DNA from: UBA10364 sp049611965
GTDB taxonomy: Bacteria; Bacteroidota; Bacteroidia; Flavobacteriales; Schleiferiaceae
DNA length: 43,869 bases
Direction of reading: 5' to 3'
Assembly: GCA_049611965.1 (NCBI GenBank)
Contig: JBMZBC010000015.1
Span: 1 to 43,869 of the forward strand
The first letter of the stretch is position 1. Each line of letters opens with the position of its first letter. Positions 14,574-23,586 of the stretch are shown here, in pieces. Made by a program: the position numbers and the translations under genes. The notes beneath the pieces were generated by a model. It searched no databases. It was not told where the DNA came from and saw only the letters and a list, made by a program, of their open reading frames with translations.

Positions 14574-17220
14574 CCTTCCTCCGCGACCAATGCGCCTGAG
14601 TGGGTTAGAACCACTCGTAATTACTGAGGAGACCAACTTTGTTAATGTTGGGGAGCGCACGAACGTTACAGGTTCACGCAAGTTTTTGCGTTTGATCAAG
14701 GAACGTCAGTTTGACGAAGCCCTAGACATTGCGCGCGATCAAGTAGAAGGCGGCGCTCAAATCTTGGACGTGAATATGGACGAAGGGATGATCGATGGGG
14801 TAGAAGCCATGACGACCTTCCTGAACCTCATTGCCGCAGAACCGGATATTGCACGCATTCCTATCATGATAGATTCTTCCAAATGGGAAATCATCGAGGC
14901 AGGATTGAAGTGTGTTCAAGGAAAATGTGTGGTTAATTCCATTTCCTTGAAGGGAGGAGAAGAAGAATTTATCCATCAAGCTACCACCATCAAGCGCTTC
15001 GGTGCTGCAGTCATTGTCATGGCATTTGATGAGGATGGCCAAGCGGATAATTTCGAGCGTCGCATTGAAATTTGTGAGCGTTCTTACAAGGTACTCACCG
15101 AAAAGGTAGGCTTCCCACCGGAAGACATCATTTTCGATCCGAATATTTTCCCTGTAGCCACGGGTATGGAGGAGCATCGCTTAAATGCGTTAGACTTTTT
15201 CCGTGCGACCAAATGGATCCGTGAAAATCTTCCGTACGCCAAAGTGAGTGGGGGTGTGAGTAACGTAAGCTTCAGCTTCCGCGGAAACAACACAGTTAGA
15301 GAAGCAATGCACGCTTCGTTCCTGTACCACGCCATTCAAAATGGAATGAGCATGGGAATTGTAAACCCTACAATGCTTGAGGTTTACGAGGAAGTCGATA
15401 AAGAATTAATGACCCATATTGAGGATGTCCTTCTCGACCGTAGAGACGATGCAACAGAACGATTGCTTGAATTTGCACAGACTGTAGAAGGTACCGTGAA
15501 GGACGAAGCAAAAGTTCTTGAGTGGCGTAACGATCCAGTCGCTAAGCGCTTGCAACACGCACTGATTAAGGGGATTACCGAATTCATTGACGAAGATGTC
15601 GAGGAGGCACGCCAGCAGTTTGCGAGACCACTAGAAGTTATTGAGGGTCCTCTAATGGACGGAATGAATATCGTAGGTGACCTTTTTGGGGAAGGGAAAA
15701 TGTTCTTGCCCCAGGTAGTGAAGAGTGCCCGCGTGATGAAAAAGGCGGTGGCCTATCTTCTGCCTTACCTAGAAGCCGAGAAGGCGGAGGGCGGCAGCTC
15801 GAGCGCCGGTAAAGTCTTGTTGGCTACGGTAAAAGGCGATGTACACGATATCGGTAAAAACATTGTGGGTGTTGTACTCGCATGTAACAACTTTGAAATC
15901 ATTGACCTTGGGGTGATGGTGCCGCCAGAGAAGATTCTACAAGCTGCTCAGGAGCACCAAGTAGACATCTTAGGACTCAGTGGATTGATTACCCCGTCCT
16001 TGGATGAAATGATCCATATCGCTAAGGAAATGGAGCGCATGAATATGCACATCCCATTGCTTATTGGTGGCGCGACCACTTCAAGAGCGCATACTGCCGT
16101 GAAGATTGATCCAGAGTACAGCGGTGCGGTGATGCATGTAAGCGATGCCAGTCGTGCAGTAGGTGTGAGTTCCAAGTTGCTTTCCAGCGAAGGGCCAACT
16201 TATGTGTTGCAAGAGAAAGCCTCGCTTGAAAAAGTGAGAGAAGGGTATGCGAAGCAACGCGAGCGTAAAGCTTTGGTGCCTTTCGAATTTGCACAACAGA
16301 ACAAACCGAAATTGGTCTTTGATACAACCACTGTTCCTACGCCAAAATTCATTGGCAGCAGACAGGTGCACGATATTGCTGTAGGTGATGTCATTCCATA
16401 CATCGACTGGACGCCGTTCTTCCAGACTTGGCAGCTTTTTGGAAAGTACCCAAGAATTCTTGAGGATAATGTGGTGGGTGAGGAAGCCCAAAAGCTCTTT
16501 AAAGATGCCCAGTCCATGCTTCGTGATATTAAAAAGGGCGGATGGTTAACCCTCAAAGCAGCGTACGGTATTTTCCCGGCCAACAGTGCTGGAGAAGAGA
16601 TTAAGCTTGGTCAAAATGGGGAATTAGGCAGCTTTTATGCCCTTCGTCAGACGGGTGAGAAATCAAAATTCCAAAGTTTGGCAGATTTTGTGGCGCCGGA
16701 AGGAACACTACAAGATTATGTCGGTTGTTTCGCAGTGACTGCGGGACTGGATATGGAAGGTCCATTGAAGCGTTTTGAGGATGCTCTGGACGATTACAAT
16801 GCATTGATGTTAAAAGCATTGGCGGACCGATTGGCCGAAGCATTGGCAGAATACCTTCACCTTCGCATGCGTCGTGAGTTCTGGGGATATGCACCCGACG
16901 AGCAACTGACCAATGACGATCTAATTGCAGAAAAGTACAGCGGGATTCGTCCTGCTCCAGGATATCCGGCATGTCCAGACCACTTGGATAAAGAGACCAT
17001 TTTTGAGCTGTTGCAGGCTGAGGAAATAGGAATGTCATTGACTGAAAGCCTCGCCATGTACCCCGCGGCAAGTGTTAGCGGGTATTACTTCGCTCATCCG
17101 GAAAGCAAATATTTCGCTGTAGGGAAATTGGCAAAAGATCAAGTGGAAGCCTATGCTAAAATGCGTGGTATTTCCTTGGAGCTTGCAGAAAAATGGTTGG
17201 CTCCAAACTTAAATTATTGA
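14563..17220 (+). CDS. metH: Methionine synthase, folate/cobalamin/activation half (split MetH)
   Basis: The 885-residue protein carries the remaining MetH modules. The pterin-binding domain begins near residue 26 (FVNVGERTNVTGSRKF), the cobalamin domain has the DxHxxG motif as DVHDIG at about 426-431, where the histidine coordinates the cobalt, and the C-terminal SAM-dependent reactivation domain has RPAPGYPACPDH near residue 795. It moves the methyl group of 5-methyl-tetrahydrofolate through cobalamin to homocysteine held by the partner protein. The start is the ATG at 14563, inside the end of the upstream gene; an upstream frame extension to 14485 is out of register with any known domain. 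metF starts two bases after its stop codon. Confidence 0.95.
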   Translation: MSTNLPPRPMRLSGLEPLVITEETNFVNVGERTNVTGSRKFLRLIKERQFDEALDIARDQVEGGAQILDVNMDEGMIDGVEAMTTFLNLIAAEPDIARIPIMIDSSKWEIIEAGLKCVQGKCVVNSISLKGGEEEFIHQATTIKRFGAAVIVMAFDEDGQADNFERRIEICERSYKVLTEKVGFPPEDIIFDPNIFPVATGMEEHRLNALDFFRATKWIRENLPYAKVSGGVSNVSFSFRGNNTVREAMHASFLYHAIQNGMSMGIVNPTMLEVYEEVDKELMTHIEDVLLDRRDDATERLLEFAQTVEGTVKDEAKVLEWRNDPVAKRLQHALIKGITEFIDEDVEEARQQFARPLEVIEGPLMDGMNIVGDLFGEGKMFLPQVVKSARVMKKAVAYLLPYLEAEKAEGGSSSAGKVLLATVKGDVHDIGKNIVGVVLACNNFEIIDLGVMVPPEKILQAAQEHQVDILGLSGLITPSLDEMIHIAKEMERMNMHIPLLIGGATTSRAHTAVKIDPEYSGAVMHVSDASRAVGVSSKLLSSEGPTYVLQEKASLEKVREGYAKQRERKALVPFEFAQQNKPKLVFDTTTVPTPKFIGSRQVHDIAVGDVIPYIDWTPFFQTWQLFGKYPRILEDNVVGEEAQKLFKDAQSMLRDIKKGGWLTLKAAYGIFPANSAGEEIKLGQNGELGSFYALRQTGEKSKFQSLADFVAPEGTLQDYVGCFAVTAGLDMEGPLKRFEDALDDYNALMLKALADRLAEALAEYLHLRMRREFWGYAPDEQLTNDDLIAEKYSGIRPAPGYPACPDHLDKETIFELLQAEEIGMSLTESLAMYPAASVSGYYFAHPESKYFAVGKLAKDQVEAYAKMRGISLELAEKWLAPNLNY

Positions 17221-17221
17221 T

Positions 17222-18175
17222 ATGAAGATTACAGATATACTAGCTAACGCCAAGGGGTGTGAATTCACTTTTGAAATATTACCGCCACTTAAAGGTCAGA
17301 AGGCTCAAGAGATTTTCGATAACATTGATCCGTTAATGGAATTCAAGCCGCCGTTTATTGACGTGACCTACCACAGAGAGGAAACGGTATATAAGCGTCT
17401 TCCAAACGGTCTATTGCAAGAAAAGGTAGTACGCAAGCGTCCTGGCACGGTAGGGATTTGTGCTGCCTTGATGCACCGTTACCAAACGGAGGCTGTACCG
17501 CATGTGCTTTGTGGTGGATTTACCAAGGAGGACACGGAGAACGTACTCATTGATCTCAACTTCCTTGGGATCGAGAACGTGGTGGCTCTTCGTGGTGATC
17601 AGGCAAAAGGGGAGAGCTACTTCACACCAAAGCCAGACGGTAACAATTTTGCTATTGATTTAGTGAAGCAAATCAATGATCTTAATCAAGGTAACTACTT
17701 GGATGAAGATTTACAGAACTCTATGGCGACAGACTTTTGTATCGGTGTAGCTGGATATCCAGAAAAGCACTTTGAAGCTCCTTCATTAAATATTGATATT
17801 GACTATTTAAAAGCGAAAGTGGAAGCTGGTGCAGATTATATTGTGACCCAACTGTTTTTTGATAACAGTAAGTTCTTTGCCTTTGTAGACAAATGTCGGG
17901 AGGCAGGCATAACAGTACCTATTGTGCCGGGTTTGAAACCATTGGTAACCAAGCGTCAATTGAGTATTCTACCACAGATTTTCCATGTAGATATACCCGA
18001 TACACTAGCCATTGAGGTATTGAAGTGTAAGGACAATGCTGAGGTTCGCCAGGTGGGTATTGAATGGTGTATCCAGCAGAGTAAAGAGCTCAAAGATGCA
18101 GGAGTTCCGGTGCTGCACTACTACAGCATGGGTAAAAGCAAGAATATCTACGAGATCGCAAGAGCGATATTCTAA
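17222..18175 (+). CDS. metF: 5,10-methylenetetrahydrofolate reductase
   Basis: MetF is a FAD enzyme that reduces 5,10-methylene-THF to 5-methyl-THF, the methyl donor for MetH. The 317-residue length fits bacterial MTHFR, without the regulatory C-terminal region of eukaryotic enzymes. Typical stretches are FEILPPLKG near the N-terminus, NVVALRGDQAKGE in the middle, and the segment DYIVTQLFFDNSKFFAF. It begins one base after the metH stop, so it belongs to the same SAM-I-controlled operon. Its stop codon is only two bases from the converging gene at 18178, with no terminator hairpin visible. Confidence 0.96.
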   Translation: MKITDILANAKGCEFTFEILPPLKGQKAQEIFDNIDPLMEFKPPFIDVTYHREETVYKRLPNGLLQEKVVRKRPGTVGICAALMHRYQTEAVPHVLCGGFTKEDTENVLIDLNFLGIENVVALRGDQAKGESYFTPKPDGNNFAIDLVKQINDLNQGNYLDEDLQNSMATDFCIGVAGYPEKHFEAPSLNIDIDYLKAKVEAGADYIVTQLFFDNSKFFAFVDKCREAGITVPIVPGLKPLVTKRQLSILPQIFHVDIPDTLAIEVLKCKDNAEVRQVGIEWCIQQSKELKDAGVPVLHYYSMGKSKNIYEIARAIF

Positions 18176-18177
18176 AA

Positions 18178-18651
18178 CTACAGGTATTTCGCAGCCCAGC
18201 TGTCGGCTAGGTCTAATGTTCCCATCCCGCTCTCTTGTAAAGTAGCCGCGGTGGTATTCATGATTTGGGTCTTGGGTCCAATTTTTCCTTGAGCAATCTC
18301 CGCCTTCAGTTCTGCGGTAGAATAGGAGGTAAATGTTCCGTTCTCTATAACGTGCACGAGCATGCGATTGAAAAAGTCTAGTTGGTGCTTGGCGCCAAAC
18401 TCTTGAAGCAAGTGAACGCTTTTGTCGATACTACATCCCGTGGCTTGTTGCTGGGATTCATCGACGGCTATGATTAGAAACTGATCTGCAATGATCCGGT
18501 ACGCTGCTGCTAGCTGTGCGCCATGGGCCTTCCAGCCACCTACGAATTCATCCATGATTCCTCTAAGTTCCTCAGCTTGAGCGGCACTCATGGGTGTTTT
18601 TAGACCATAAAACCACATGCGTGATTCTGGATTCATCGTGTGCATTCCCAT
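18178..18651 (-). CDS. Small conserved Bacteroidota protein of unknown function
   Basis: The 157-residue soluble protein has no signal peptide or membrane segment. The N-terminus contains MWFYGLKTPMSAAQAEEL and a central hydrophobic strand reads QFLIIAVDES. I believe homologues are often labelled 'ABC transporter ATPase' in flavobacterial genomes, but there is no Walker A loop, ABC signature or Walker B motif here, so that name is not supported. It starts two bases after the stop of the CCG-domain Fe-S gene, and is thus the last gene of the electron-transfer group. A role connected with that group is possible but unproven. Three ATGs lie close together at its start; I keep the first (18651). 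Confidence 0.75.
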   Translation of the reverse strand: MGMHTMNPESRMWFYGLKTPMSAAQAEELRGIMDEFVGGWKAHGAQLAAAYRIIADQFLIIAVDESQQQATGCSIDKSVHLLQEFGAKHQLDFFNRMLVHVIENGTFTSYSTAELKAEIAQGKIGPKTQIMNTTAATLQESGMGTLDLADSWAAKYL

Positions 18652-18653
18652 AA

Positions 18654-19442
18654 TTATAGATCTTCTGCTAGGGCAATCATTTCAGCGAGGTCCAGTACTT
18701 GGACTTCTTCTTCTTTTTCACGGTTCTTGACACCGTCTGTAAGCATAGTGTTGCAGAATGGACAACCAGCGACAACGATTTCAGCTTTGGTTTCTAATGC
18801 CTCATCCGCACGAACGTGATTGATTTCAGCATCCCCTTTTTCAGCTTCCTTGAACATCTGTGCACCTCCGGCGCCACAGCATAGACCGTTTTGCTTGCAG
18901 CGGCGCATTTCCTTGAGTTCCACGTCGAGCTTTGCTAATAGCGCGCGCGGAGCTTCGTATTCGTCATTCGCACGCCCTAGGTAACAAGGATCGTGGAAGG
19001 TGATTTTCTTCCCACGGAATTGACCGCCCTCAACTTTCAAGCGGCCTTCTTTGAGCAGACCATTAAGGAATTGACTATGGTGTTCCACTTTGTATTCTCC
19101 ACCGAGCTCAGGGTACTCATTCTTCAAAGTATTAAAGCAGTGAGGACAAGTGGTGACGATGTGTTTGACACCGTAGCCATTGAGCACTTCGATGTTCATC
19201 ATGGCTTGCATTTGGAACAAGAATTCATTGCCAGCACGTTTTGCAGGATCGCCTGTACAGCCTTCTTCAGTTCCAAGCACGGCGAAGCTTACACCGCAGT
19301 GGTGTAAGATTTTCGCCATGGCCTTGGTAATCTTCTTCGCTCTATCATCAAAACTACCGGCACAGCCTACCCAAAACAGTACTTCAGGCGCTTGGCCAGC
19401 GGCATTCATCTGTGCGAGTGTAGGTACTGAGAAAGTGGTCAT
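18654..19442 (-). CDS. Fe-S oxidoreductase with cysteine-rich CCG domains (HdrB/GlpC-like)
   Basis: This 262-residue protein contains two cysteine-rich domains of the type found in heterodisulfide reductase subunit B, GlpC and related proteins. The first has GCAG, GCTGDPAKRAG and CPHC; the second has DPCYLGR, GLCCGAGGAQM and GCPFC. Such domains bind an unusual [4Fe-4S] cluster or act on quinones or disulfides. The membrane protein encoded two genes upstream (19973-21271) supplies the matching ferredoxin-like and membrane parts, so together they could form an HdrCB/GlpC-like complex that passes electrons to or from menaquinone. The true electron donor is not shown. The start is the ATG at 19442. 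Confidence 0.88.
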   Translation of the reverse strand: MTTFSVPTLAQMNAAGQAPEVLFWVGCAGSFDDRAKKITKAMAKILHHCGVSFAVLGTEEGCTGDPAKRAGNEFLFQMQAMMNIEVLNGYGVKHIVTTCPHCFNTLKNEYPELGGEYKVEHHSQFLNGLLKEGRLKVEGGQFRGKKITFHDPCYLGRANDEYEAPRALLAKLDVELKEMRRCKQNGLCCGAGGAQMFKEAEKGDAEINHVRADEALETKAEIVVAGCPFCNTMLTDGVKNREKEEEVQVLDLAEMIALAEDL

Positions 19443-19472
19443 AATTCGATGCGATAGAGTTAGGAACAGTGT

Positions 19473-19916
19473 TTAGTCTTCGAATACTTGAATGGTAGTC
19501 TCCTTATCAATAAGATCGGTGAACTTACCCGTATAACGAGTTGCACGTACAATGTGGTTGTCCACCCAGTGGTAGTTTCCACCGCGTGGCTTACCCATAA
19601 GTAGACCGTGCCATTTGAAGCCGTTTTCTTTCAGCCACTTTTCAGTGACTTCACGGTGGTCTTCTGTACGAGAGGTGAAAAAGGTGATCACGTGACCTTC
19701 ATCATACCACTTGTTCAAGGTATCCAATGCGTCTGGGTACAACTTAGCTGTAGCCATACGCTCAGGTTCCTCGTTTGGTATATCGTCACAGATGGTGCCA
19801 TCAATGTCGATAAGGTAATTCTTGATTTCTTCAGGCAGCATAGGGCTGATCAGCTGGCCGTCTTCAGATGCTTCGCGTAATAGGTTGTCGATGTGGGCAT
19901 TTGCGCTTTTTTCCAT
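19473..19916 (-). CDS. HAD-superfamily-like phosphatase
   Basis: The 147-residue protein has the HAD motif I LIDIDGTICDD near residue 36 (nucleophile and acid aspartates), motif II FFTSRTEDH near 80, a candidate motif III lysine in GKPRGG near 108, and an acidic/asparagine stretch WVDNH near 117. It should hydrolyse a phosphate ester or act on a nucleotide-like compound; the substrate is unknown. I recall close relatives being labelled 'phosphoheptose isomerase', but there is no SIS domain here, so that label is doubtful. The gene lies between two Fe-S protein genes in the same direction, with 30- and 56-base gaps, so it is probably co-transcribed. The start is the ATG at 19916. Confidence 0.8.
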   Translation of the reverse strand: MEKSANAHIDNLLREASEDGQLISPMLPEEIKNYLIDIDGTICDDIPNEEPERMATAKLYPDALDTLNKWYDEGHVITFFTSRTEDHREVTEKWLKENGFKWHGLLMGKPRGGNYHWVDNHIVRATRYTGKFTDLIDKETTIQVFED

Positions 19917-19972
19917 GTGTGTGTTTTAACGCGTTGAAAGAATTACTGTTTGTATTTGGGTTGTTTTTGGTG

Positions 19973-21271
19973 CTATTCGTTGATCCAATTGGCTCTGTCC
20001 ATTTGTGAAAATGGCCATGGCGCTCCATTGTTCTCGACGTTCGTCATCATGGCATTGAGCTCGGCTGGCGCACTGCTCTCTTCCATGGTGGCGAAGTTAC
20101 GGAGTTGCATGATGATATTCAAAGGATCTATATCAACTGGACAAGCTTGAACACAGGCATTGCACGAGGTACATGCCCAAAGTTCTTCCTGACTAATATA
20201 ATCGCCAAGGAGTGTCTTTCCATCGTCCTTGAATTCACCGTTGGCTTCAATGTTTTTGCCGATCTCGTCTATACGGTCACGGGTATCCATCATGATTTTA
20301 CGAGGACTTAATTTTTTACCGGTTAGGTTGGCAGGACATTCACTCGTACAGCGTCCGCATTCGGTGCATGTGTAAGCGTTTAAAAGATTGACCCAGCTTA
20401 GGTCCATAGCATCTTTTGCTCCAAATCTCTCTATCGGTGCATCTGATGCCGGTGCTGCAAAGGGATCAGCCGTAGGATCCATCATGAGCTTTACCTCTTT
20501 GGTCACCGTAGCATTATTGGCAAACCTTCCTTTGGCTTCGAGGTTTGCGTAATAGGTATTTGGAAAGGCAAGAATGATGTGGAAATGCTTTGAGAAGGGG
20601 AGGTAATTCAAGAAGGCAAGAATTCCTGCGATATGAATCCACCAGAAGAATCGCTCCATCAAATGAAGGGTACTATCGCTAAGACCGGACCACAAAGGCG
20701 CTATGCTGTGACTCACGATGAAGCTATGCTCGCTTGAGGTGAAGTTTTCTTCTACCGCATTCATATTCAATAAGGCGAACATGAGTGCAACTTCGATGTA
20801 AAGTATGATGTTGGCGTCTTTGAAGGGCCATCCTTCCATTTCTGGCTTATGAAATCGATCCAGCTTACCGACGTTTCTTCTCCACCAAAATATGACTACG
20901 GTTACAATAGTGGCTACAGCCAGAATCTCGAAGAATGAAATAATGACATTATAAGCGCCGCCTAGAAATTGTGAAAAGAACCTGTGGGTGCCAAAAATGC
21001 CGTCAATGATAATTTCGAGTACCTCGATATTGATGATCAAAAAGCTCGCGTAGATGATAAAGTGCAAGATACCAGCAATGGGTCTGGCTTGCATTTTACT
21101 TTGTCCAAAAGCGACCCTGAGCATGTTGGCTCTTCTGCCCGACGCATTATTTGTGCGATTTATACCGCGTCCTAGCAATATGTTACGACGAATACGGCCT
21201 ACATTTTTTGAGAACCAAAAAATGCCGCCGCCGAGTAACGCTACGAAAATGACATTGGGGAGGAATTGCAT
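19973..21271 (-). CDS. Membrane Fe-S protein with two [4Fe-4S] ferredoxin motifs
   Basis: The 432-residue protein has several hydrophobic helices in its first ~270 residues (for example FLPNVIFVALLGGGIFWF at the start and IILYIEVALMFALLNM), resembling quinone-reactive NarI/HdrE-type membrane parts. A cytoplasmic domain follows with two cluster motifs: CTECGRCTSECPA near residue 297 and CTSCNACVQACPV near 360. It probably relays electrons between a soluble partner and the menaquinone pool. The CCG protein gene at 18654-19442 is the likely partner, comparable to HdrC plus HdrB. It starts at the ATG at 21271, three bases after the MlaD-like gene's stop. Confidence 0.87.
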   Translation of the reverse strand: MQFLPNVIFVALLGGGIFWFSKNVGRIRRNILLGRGINRTNNASGRRANMLRVAFGQSKMQARPIAGILHFIIYASFLIINIEVLEIIIDGIFGTHRFFSQFLGGAYNVIISFFEILAVATIVTVVIFWWRRNVGKLDRFHKPEMEGWPFKDANIILYIEVALMFALLNMNAVEENFTSSEHSFIVSHSIAPLWSGLSDSTLHLMERFFWWIHIAGILAFLNYLPFSKHFHIILAFPNTYYANLEAKGRFANNATVTKEVKLMMDPTADPFAAPASDAPIERFGAKDAMDLSWVNLLNAYTCTECGRCTSECPANLTGKKLSPRKIMMDTRDRIDEIGKNIEANGEFKDDGKTLLGDYISQEELWACTSCNACVQACPVDIDPLNIIMQLRNFATMEESSAPAELNAMMTNVENNGAPWPFSQMDRANWINE

Positions 21272-21274
21272 GGA

Positions 21275-22288
21275 TTAGTTGCCGTTTTTTTCATCAAGCT
21301 TTTGTTCGATGGCTTGAATCTCTTGTTCTGTGTATCGAGTGCGGGTACCAAACACGCTCACGTGGAGGTATTTATTTGGGTTGTACTTGATGTCTAACAA
21401 TAATCTATTCAGGTTGTTAGTCGCTTCGATAAGATTTGTGTACACTTCATCGTCAGTGATCAGCTTTGAAGCTGAGTTCTGCCCATTCTGCAACTCTGCT
21501 AACAGCTCATCAAAACGCGCGGTGATGCTTTCTACATTGTTTACAGTCTCAGTGAGCCTGGCATTCGCCAAAGAGTCTGATATGGCCTCAACATTTGAGA
21601 TGGTCTTACTGATGTCATCACCCCTGGATGCCAATTCTTCACTCAGCGTTCTAAAGTTGGTGCTAATGGCATCAAAGTTTTCCTTGTTGGTCGATAAATA
21701 ATCACTGATTTCAGCTGCACTTTGCTGAACACTTTCAAAAGTCTTATCAATGCTCTCGAAGGTCGATTTGAAATTTTCTGAGGTTCGCTCATCCAAGAAT
21801 CCTGAAGCCAAGCCAATAACCGTATCAAGCGTACCTAGGAGTTCCTCCGTTCTCGCTTTGATAGGAGCAAGCTGCATATTTACCTCTTCAGTTAAGTCGC
21901 GCTCAGTGTCAGCAAGTAATGTATCCCCGCTCATAGCAAGTGGTTCACCATGTTTAGTGAATAGTGAAATACTCTTTTCACCCATGATGCTCGACGAGTA
22001 GATTTTGGCTACGGTATTTTTCGTTACCGGAAAGTCACCGGTAATTTTCAACTCTACGATAAGATCTTGGCTGCCGTCCGGCATGAATTTGATATCGCTC
22101 ACTTGGCCGATTTTGAATCCATTGACCGTCACTGGATAGGTAGGAAGGAGTCCCTGCGTGTTCTCGTATACCACATAAAACTTATCCTGCTTCGAAAAGA
22201 CATCTTCTCCTTTCATATAATTGATACCCCAGTACAGTAGCATAACGCTAAGTACTAAAGCAATCCCAATTTTAAATTCAGTTTTCAC
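21275..22288 (-). CDS. MlaD/MCE family lipid transport protein
   Basis: This 337-residue protein has one N-terminal membrane anchor (KIGIALVLSVMLLYWGI), then an MCE domain (about residues 36-115, containing QGLLPTYPVTVNGFKIGQV), then a long helical, coiled-coil-like tail. MCE proteins bind phospholipids in the envelope and serve MlaFEDB-type transporters, but no permease or ATPase gene of that system lies next to it. The start is a GTG at 22288; the frame upstream is closed by a stop before any ATG, and a GGAAAG stretch lies 5-10 bases upstream. It follows the amidase gene by 29 bases and so belongs to an envelope-related operon. Confidence 0.88.
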   Translation of the reverse strand: MKTEFKIGIALVLSVMLLYWGINYMKGEDVFSKQDKFYVVYENTQGLLPTYPVTVNGFKIGQVSDIKFMPDGSQDLIVELKITGDFPVTKNTVAKIYSSSIMGEKSISLFTKHGEPLAMSGDTLLADTERDLTEEVNMQLAPIKARTEELLGTLDTVIGLASGFLDERTSENFKSTFESIDKTFESVQQSAAEISDYLSTNKENFDAISTNFRTLSEELASRGDDISKTISNVEAISDSLANARLTETVNNVESITARFDELLAELQNGQNSASKLITDDEVYTNLIEATNNLNRLLLDIKYNPNKYLHVSVFGTRTRYTEQEIQAIEQKLDEKNGN

Positions 22289-22317
22289 AGGTTCTTTCCT
22301 TTTGCTTCTAAGTTACA

Positions 22318-23526
22318 TTAAGGGGCAATTTTCTTAGCCTCTTTTACATCAATTTTCTTTGACCCTTTAAAAGCTACAATGTAAGCGTCCGGGTAATGCG
22401 CGGTTGCAGTGGCTTTCAAGGCTTCGGCCTCCTTGAAGGAACTGACTTTGCCGTAAAAGTATTTGTACAAACCGTACACATCTGTTCTATAAACGTCCGT
22501 AAGCCCCATGAAATTTTCTGGAAGAAGCGGTAAATCATTTCTGCTCACCGCAATTTGTACGCTGTAATACACAGCATTTGATGGTGCTGCAGCAGCAACC
22601 TCTACCTGTTTTATCTCAGGCTCTGGGGCATTTTCTGCGGGCGTATCCGCACTCTTGTCCTCGAGTGCAGCATCAAAAACTTCATCAAAGATGCTTTCTT
22701 CACGCAGGATGGCATCGCGACTTTCTCTCTTAAGTTTATATGATTTAATGGCGCGGTATACTGCACTTGCAAGCAGTTCTTTGCCCCGAGTGCTTTGCAA
22801 GAAGTCTTCCTCACCTGGATTTGTTAAAAATCCCAACTCGACGAGAACAGCAGGCATTGTTGACCCCCTTAAGACGGCTAGTGGCTGCTGTTTAACACCG
22901 CGATTGCGACGTTTCACGCGACTTTCAAACTGGTTTTGGATTTCATCCGCAATGCTGATGCTTTGTTCTAAGAAGGCATCTTGGTAGGCGCGAAGTGCAA
23001 TTACTGCTGCAGGATTCGAAGCGTCCAATTTTTCATAGTTGCTTTCCCAGTTGTCCTCGAGTAGACGTGATGCATTCTCAAGCTGAGCGGTTTTGTTTAA
23101 ACGCTGGTCACGTTCACCCATCCCTAAGACAAAACTTTCAGTACCGTAAGCGGCCCTGCTGTCGTTGGCGTTGCAATGAATGGAGATGAACAGGTCAGCG
23201 TTGGCTCTATTGGCAAAAACAGTACGCTGGTAAAGCTCTACAAATTCGTTGTCGTTCCTGGTTAAAATGGCTTTGGTATCTGGCAAGTACTGCTCGATGT
23301 ACTCTTTAACGAGCACACTGACGTCATAGCTCACGTCTTTTTCGCGGTCTTTATAACGACCGGTACCTAGGTTTCCTGGATCTTTGCCTCCATGGCCAGG
23401 GTCTATTACGATGATATTTACGCCTTCGTCCTCTTGGGCAAAAGGTCTAGGATTAAAGGCAGCAGTGACCGTCATCAATAGAGCGAGAGCCGCGATGCGT
23501 AAACCTTTATAACTTCCTGTATTCAT
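22318..23526 (-). CDS. N-acetylmuramoyl-L-alanine amidase with C-terminal SPOR-like domain
   Basis: The 402-residue protein has a signal sequence and an Amidase_3 domain (about residues 35-255). The zinc-binding/catalytic motifs are IDPGHGGKDPG, SIHCNAN and VELGFLTNPGEE. It cleaves the amide bond between muramic acid and L-alanine in peptidoglycan, usually during cell separation. The last ~80 residues (YYSVQIAVSRNDLP onward) look like a SPOR domain, which binds glycans stripped of peptides at the septum and would target the enzyme there. The start is the ATG at 23526. It heads the minus-strand envelope/electron-transfer group and is divergent from the lptD-like gene with 60 bases between. Confidence 0.92.
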   Translation of the reverse strand: MNTGSYKGLRIAALALLMTVTAAFNPRPFAQEDEGVNIIVIDPGHGGKDPGNLGTGRYKDREKDVSYDVSVLVKEYIEQYLPDTKAILTRNDNEFVELYQRTVFANRANADLFISIHCNANDSRAAYGTESFVLGMGERDQRLNKTAQLENASRLLEDNWESNYEKLDASNPAAVIALRAYQDAFLEQSISIADEIQNQFESRVKRRNRGVKQQPLAVLRGSTMPAVLVELGFLTNPGEEDFLQSTRGKELLASAVYRAIKSYKLKRESRDAILREESIFDEVFDAALEDKSADTPAENAPEPEIKQVEVAAAAPSNAVYYSVQIAVSRNDLPLLPENFMGLTDVYRTDVYGLYKYFYGKVSSFKEAEALKATATAHYPDAYIVAFKGSKKIDVKEAKKIAP

Positions 23527-23550
23527 ACCAACTGAGACGATTGTTCGTTT

Positions 23551-23558
23551 TACCTTTG
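23551..23558 (+). promoter_or_regulatory. Likely -7 promoter box for the lptD-like gene
   Basis: TACCTTTG is a full match to TAnnTTTG. Transcription would begin near 23565, about 22 bases before the GTG start at 23587. A -33 TTG at the normal distance is not evident. Confidence 0.55.
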
Positions 23559-23586
23559 AATCTTACAATGCAAATTACATACCTGC

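Noticed and set aside
19473..19916. Phosphoheptose isomerase
   Set aside because: No SIS fold or isomerase motif; the DxDGT and TSR motifs indicate a HAD-like phosphatase.
22497..22814. Possible small genes opposite the amidase and MlaD-like genes
   Set aside because: No homology, no promoter or start context, fully contained in conserved coding sequence.
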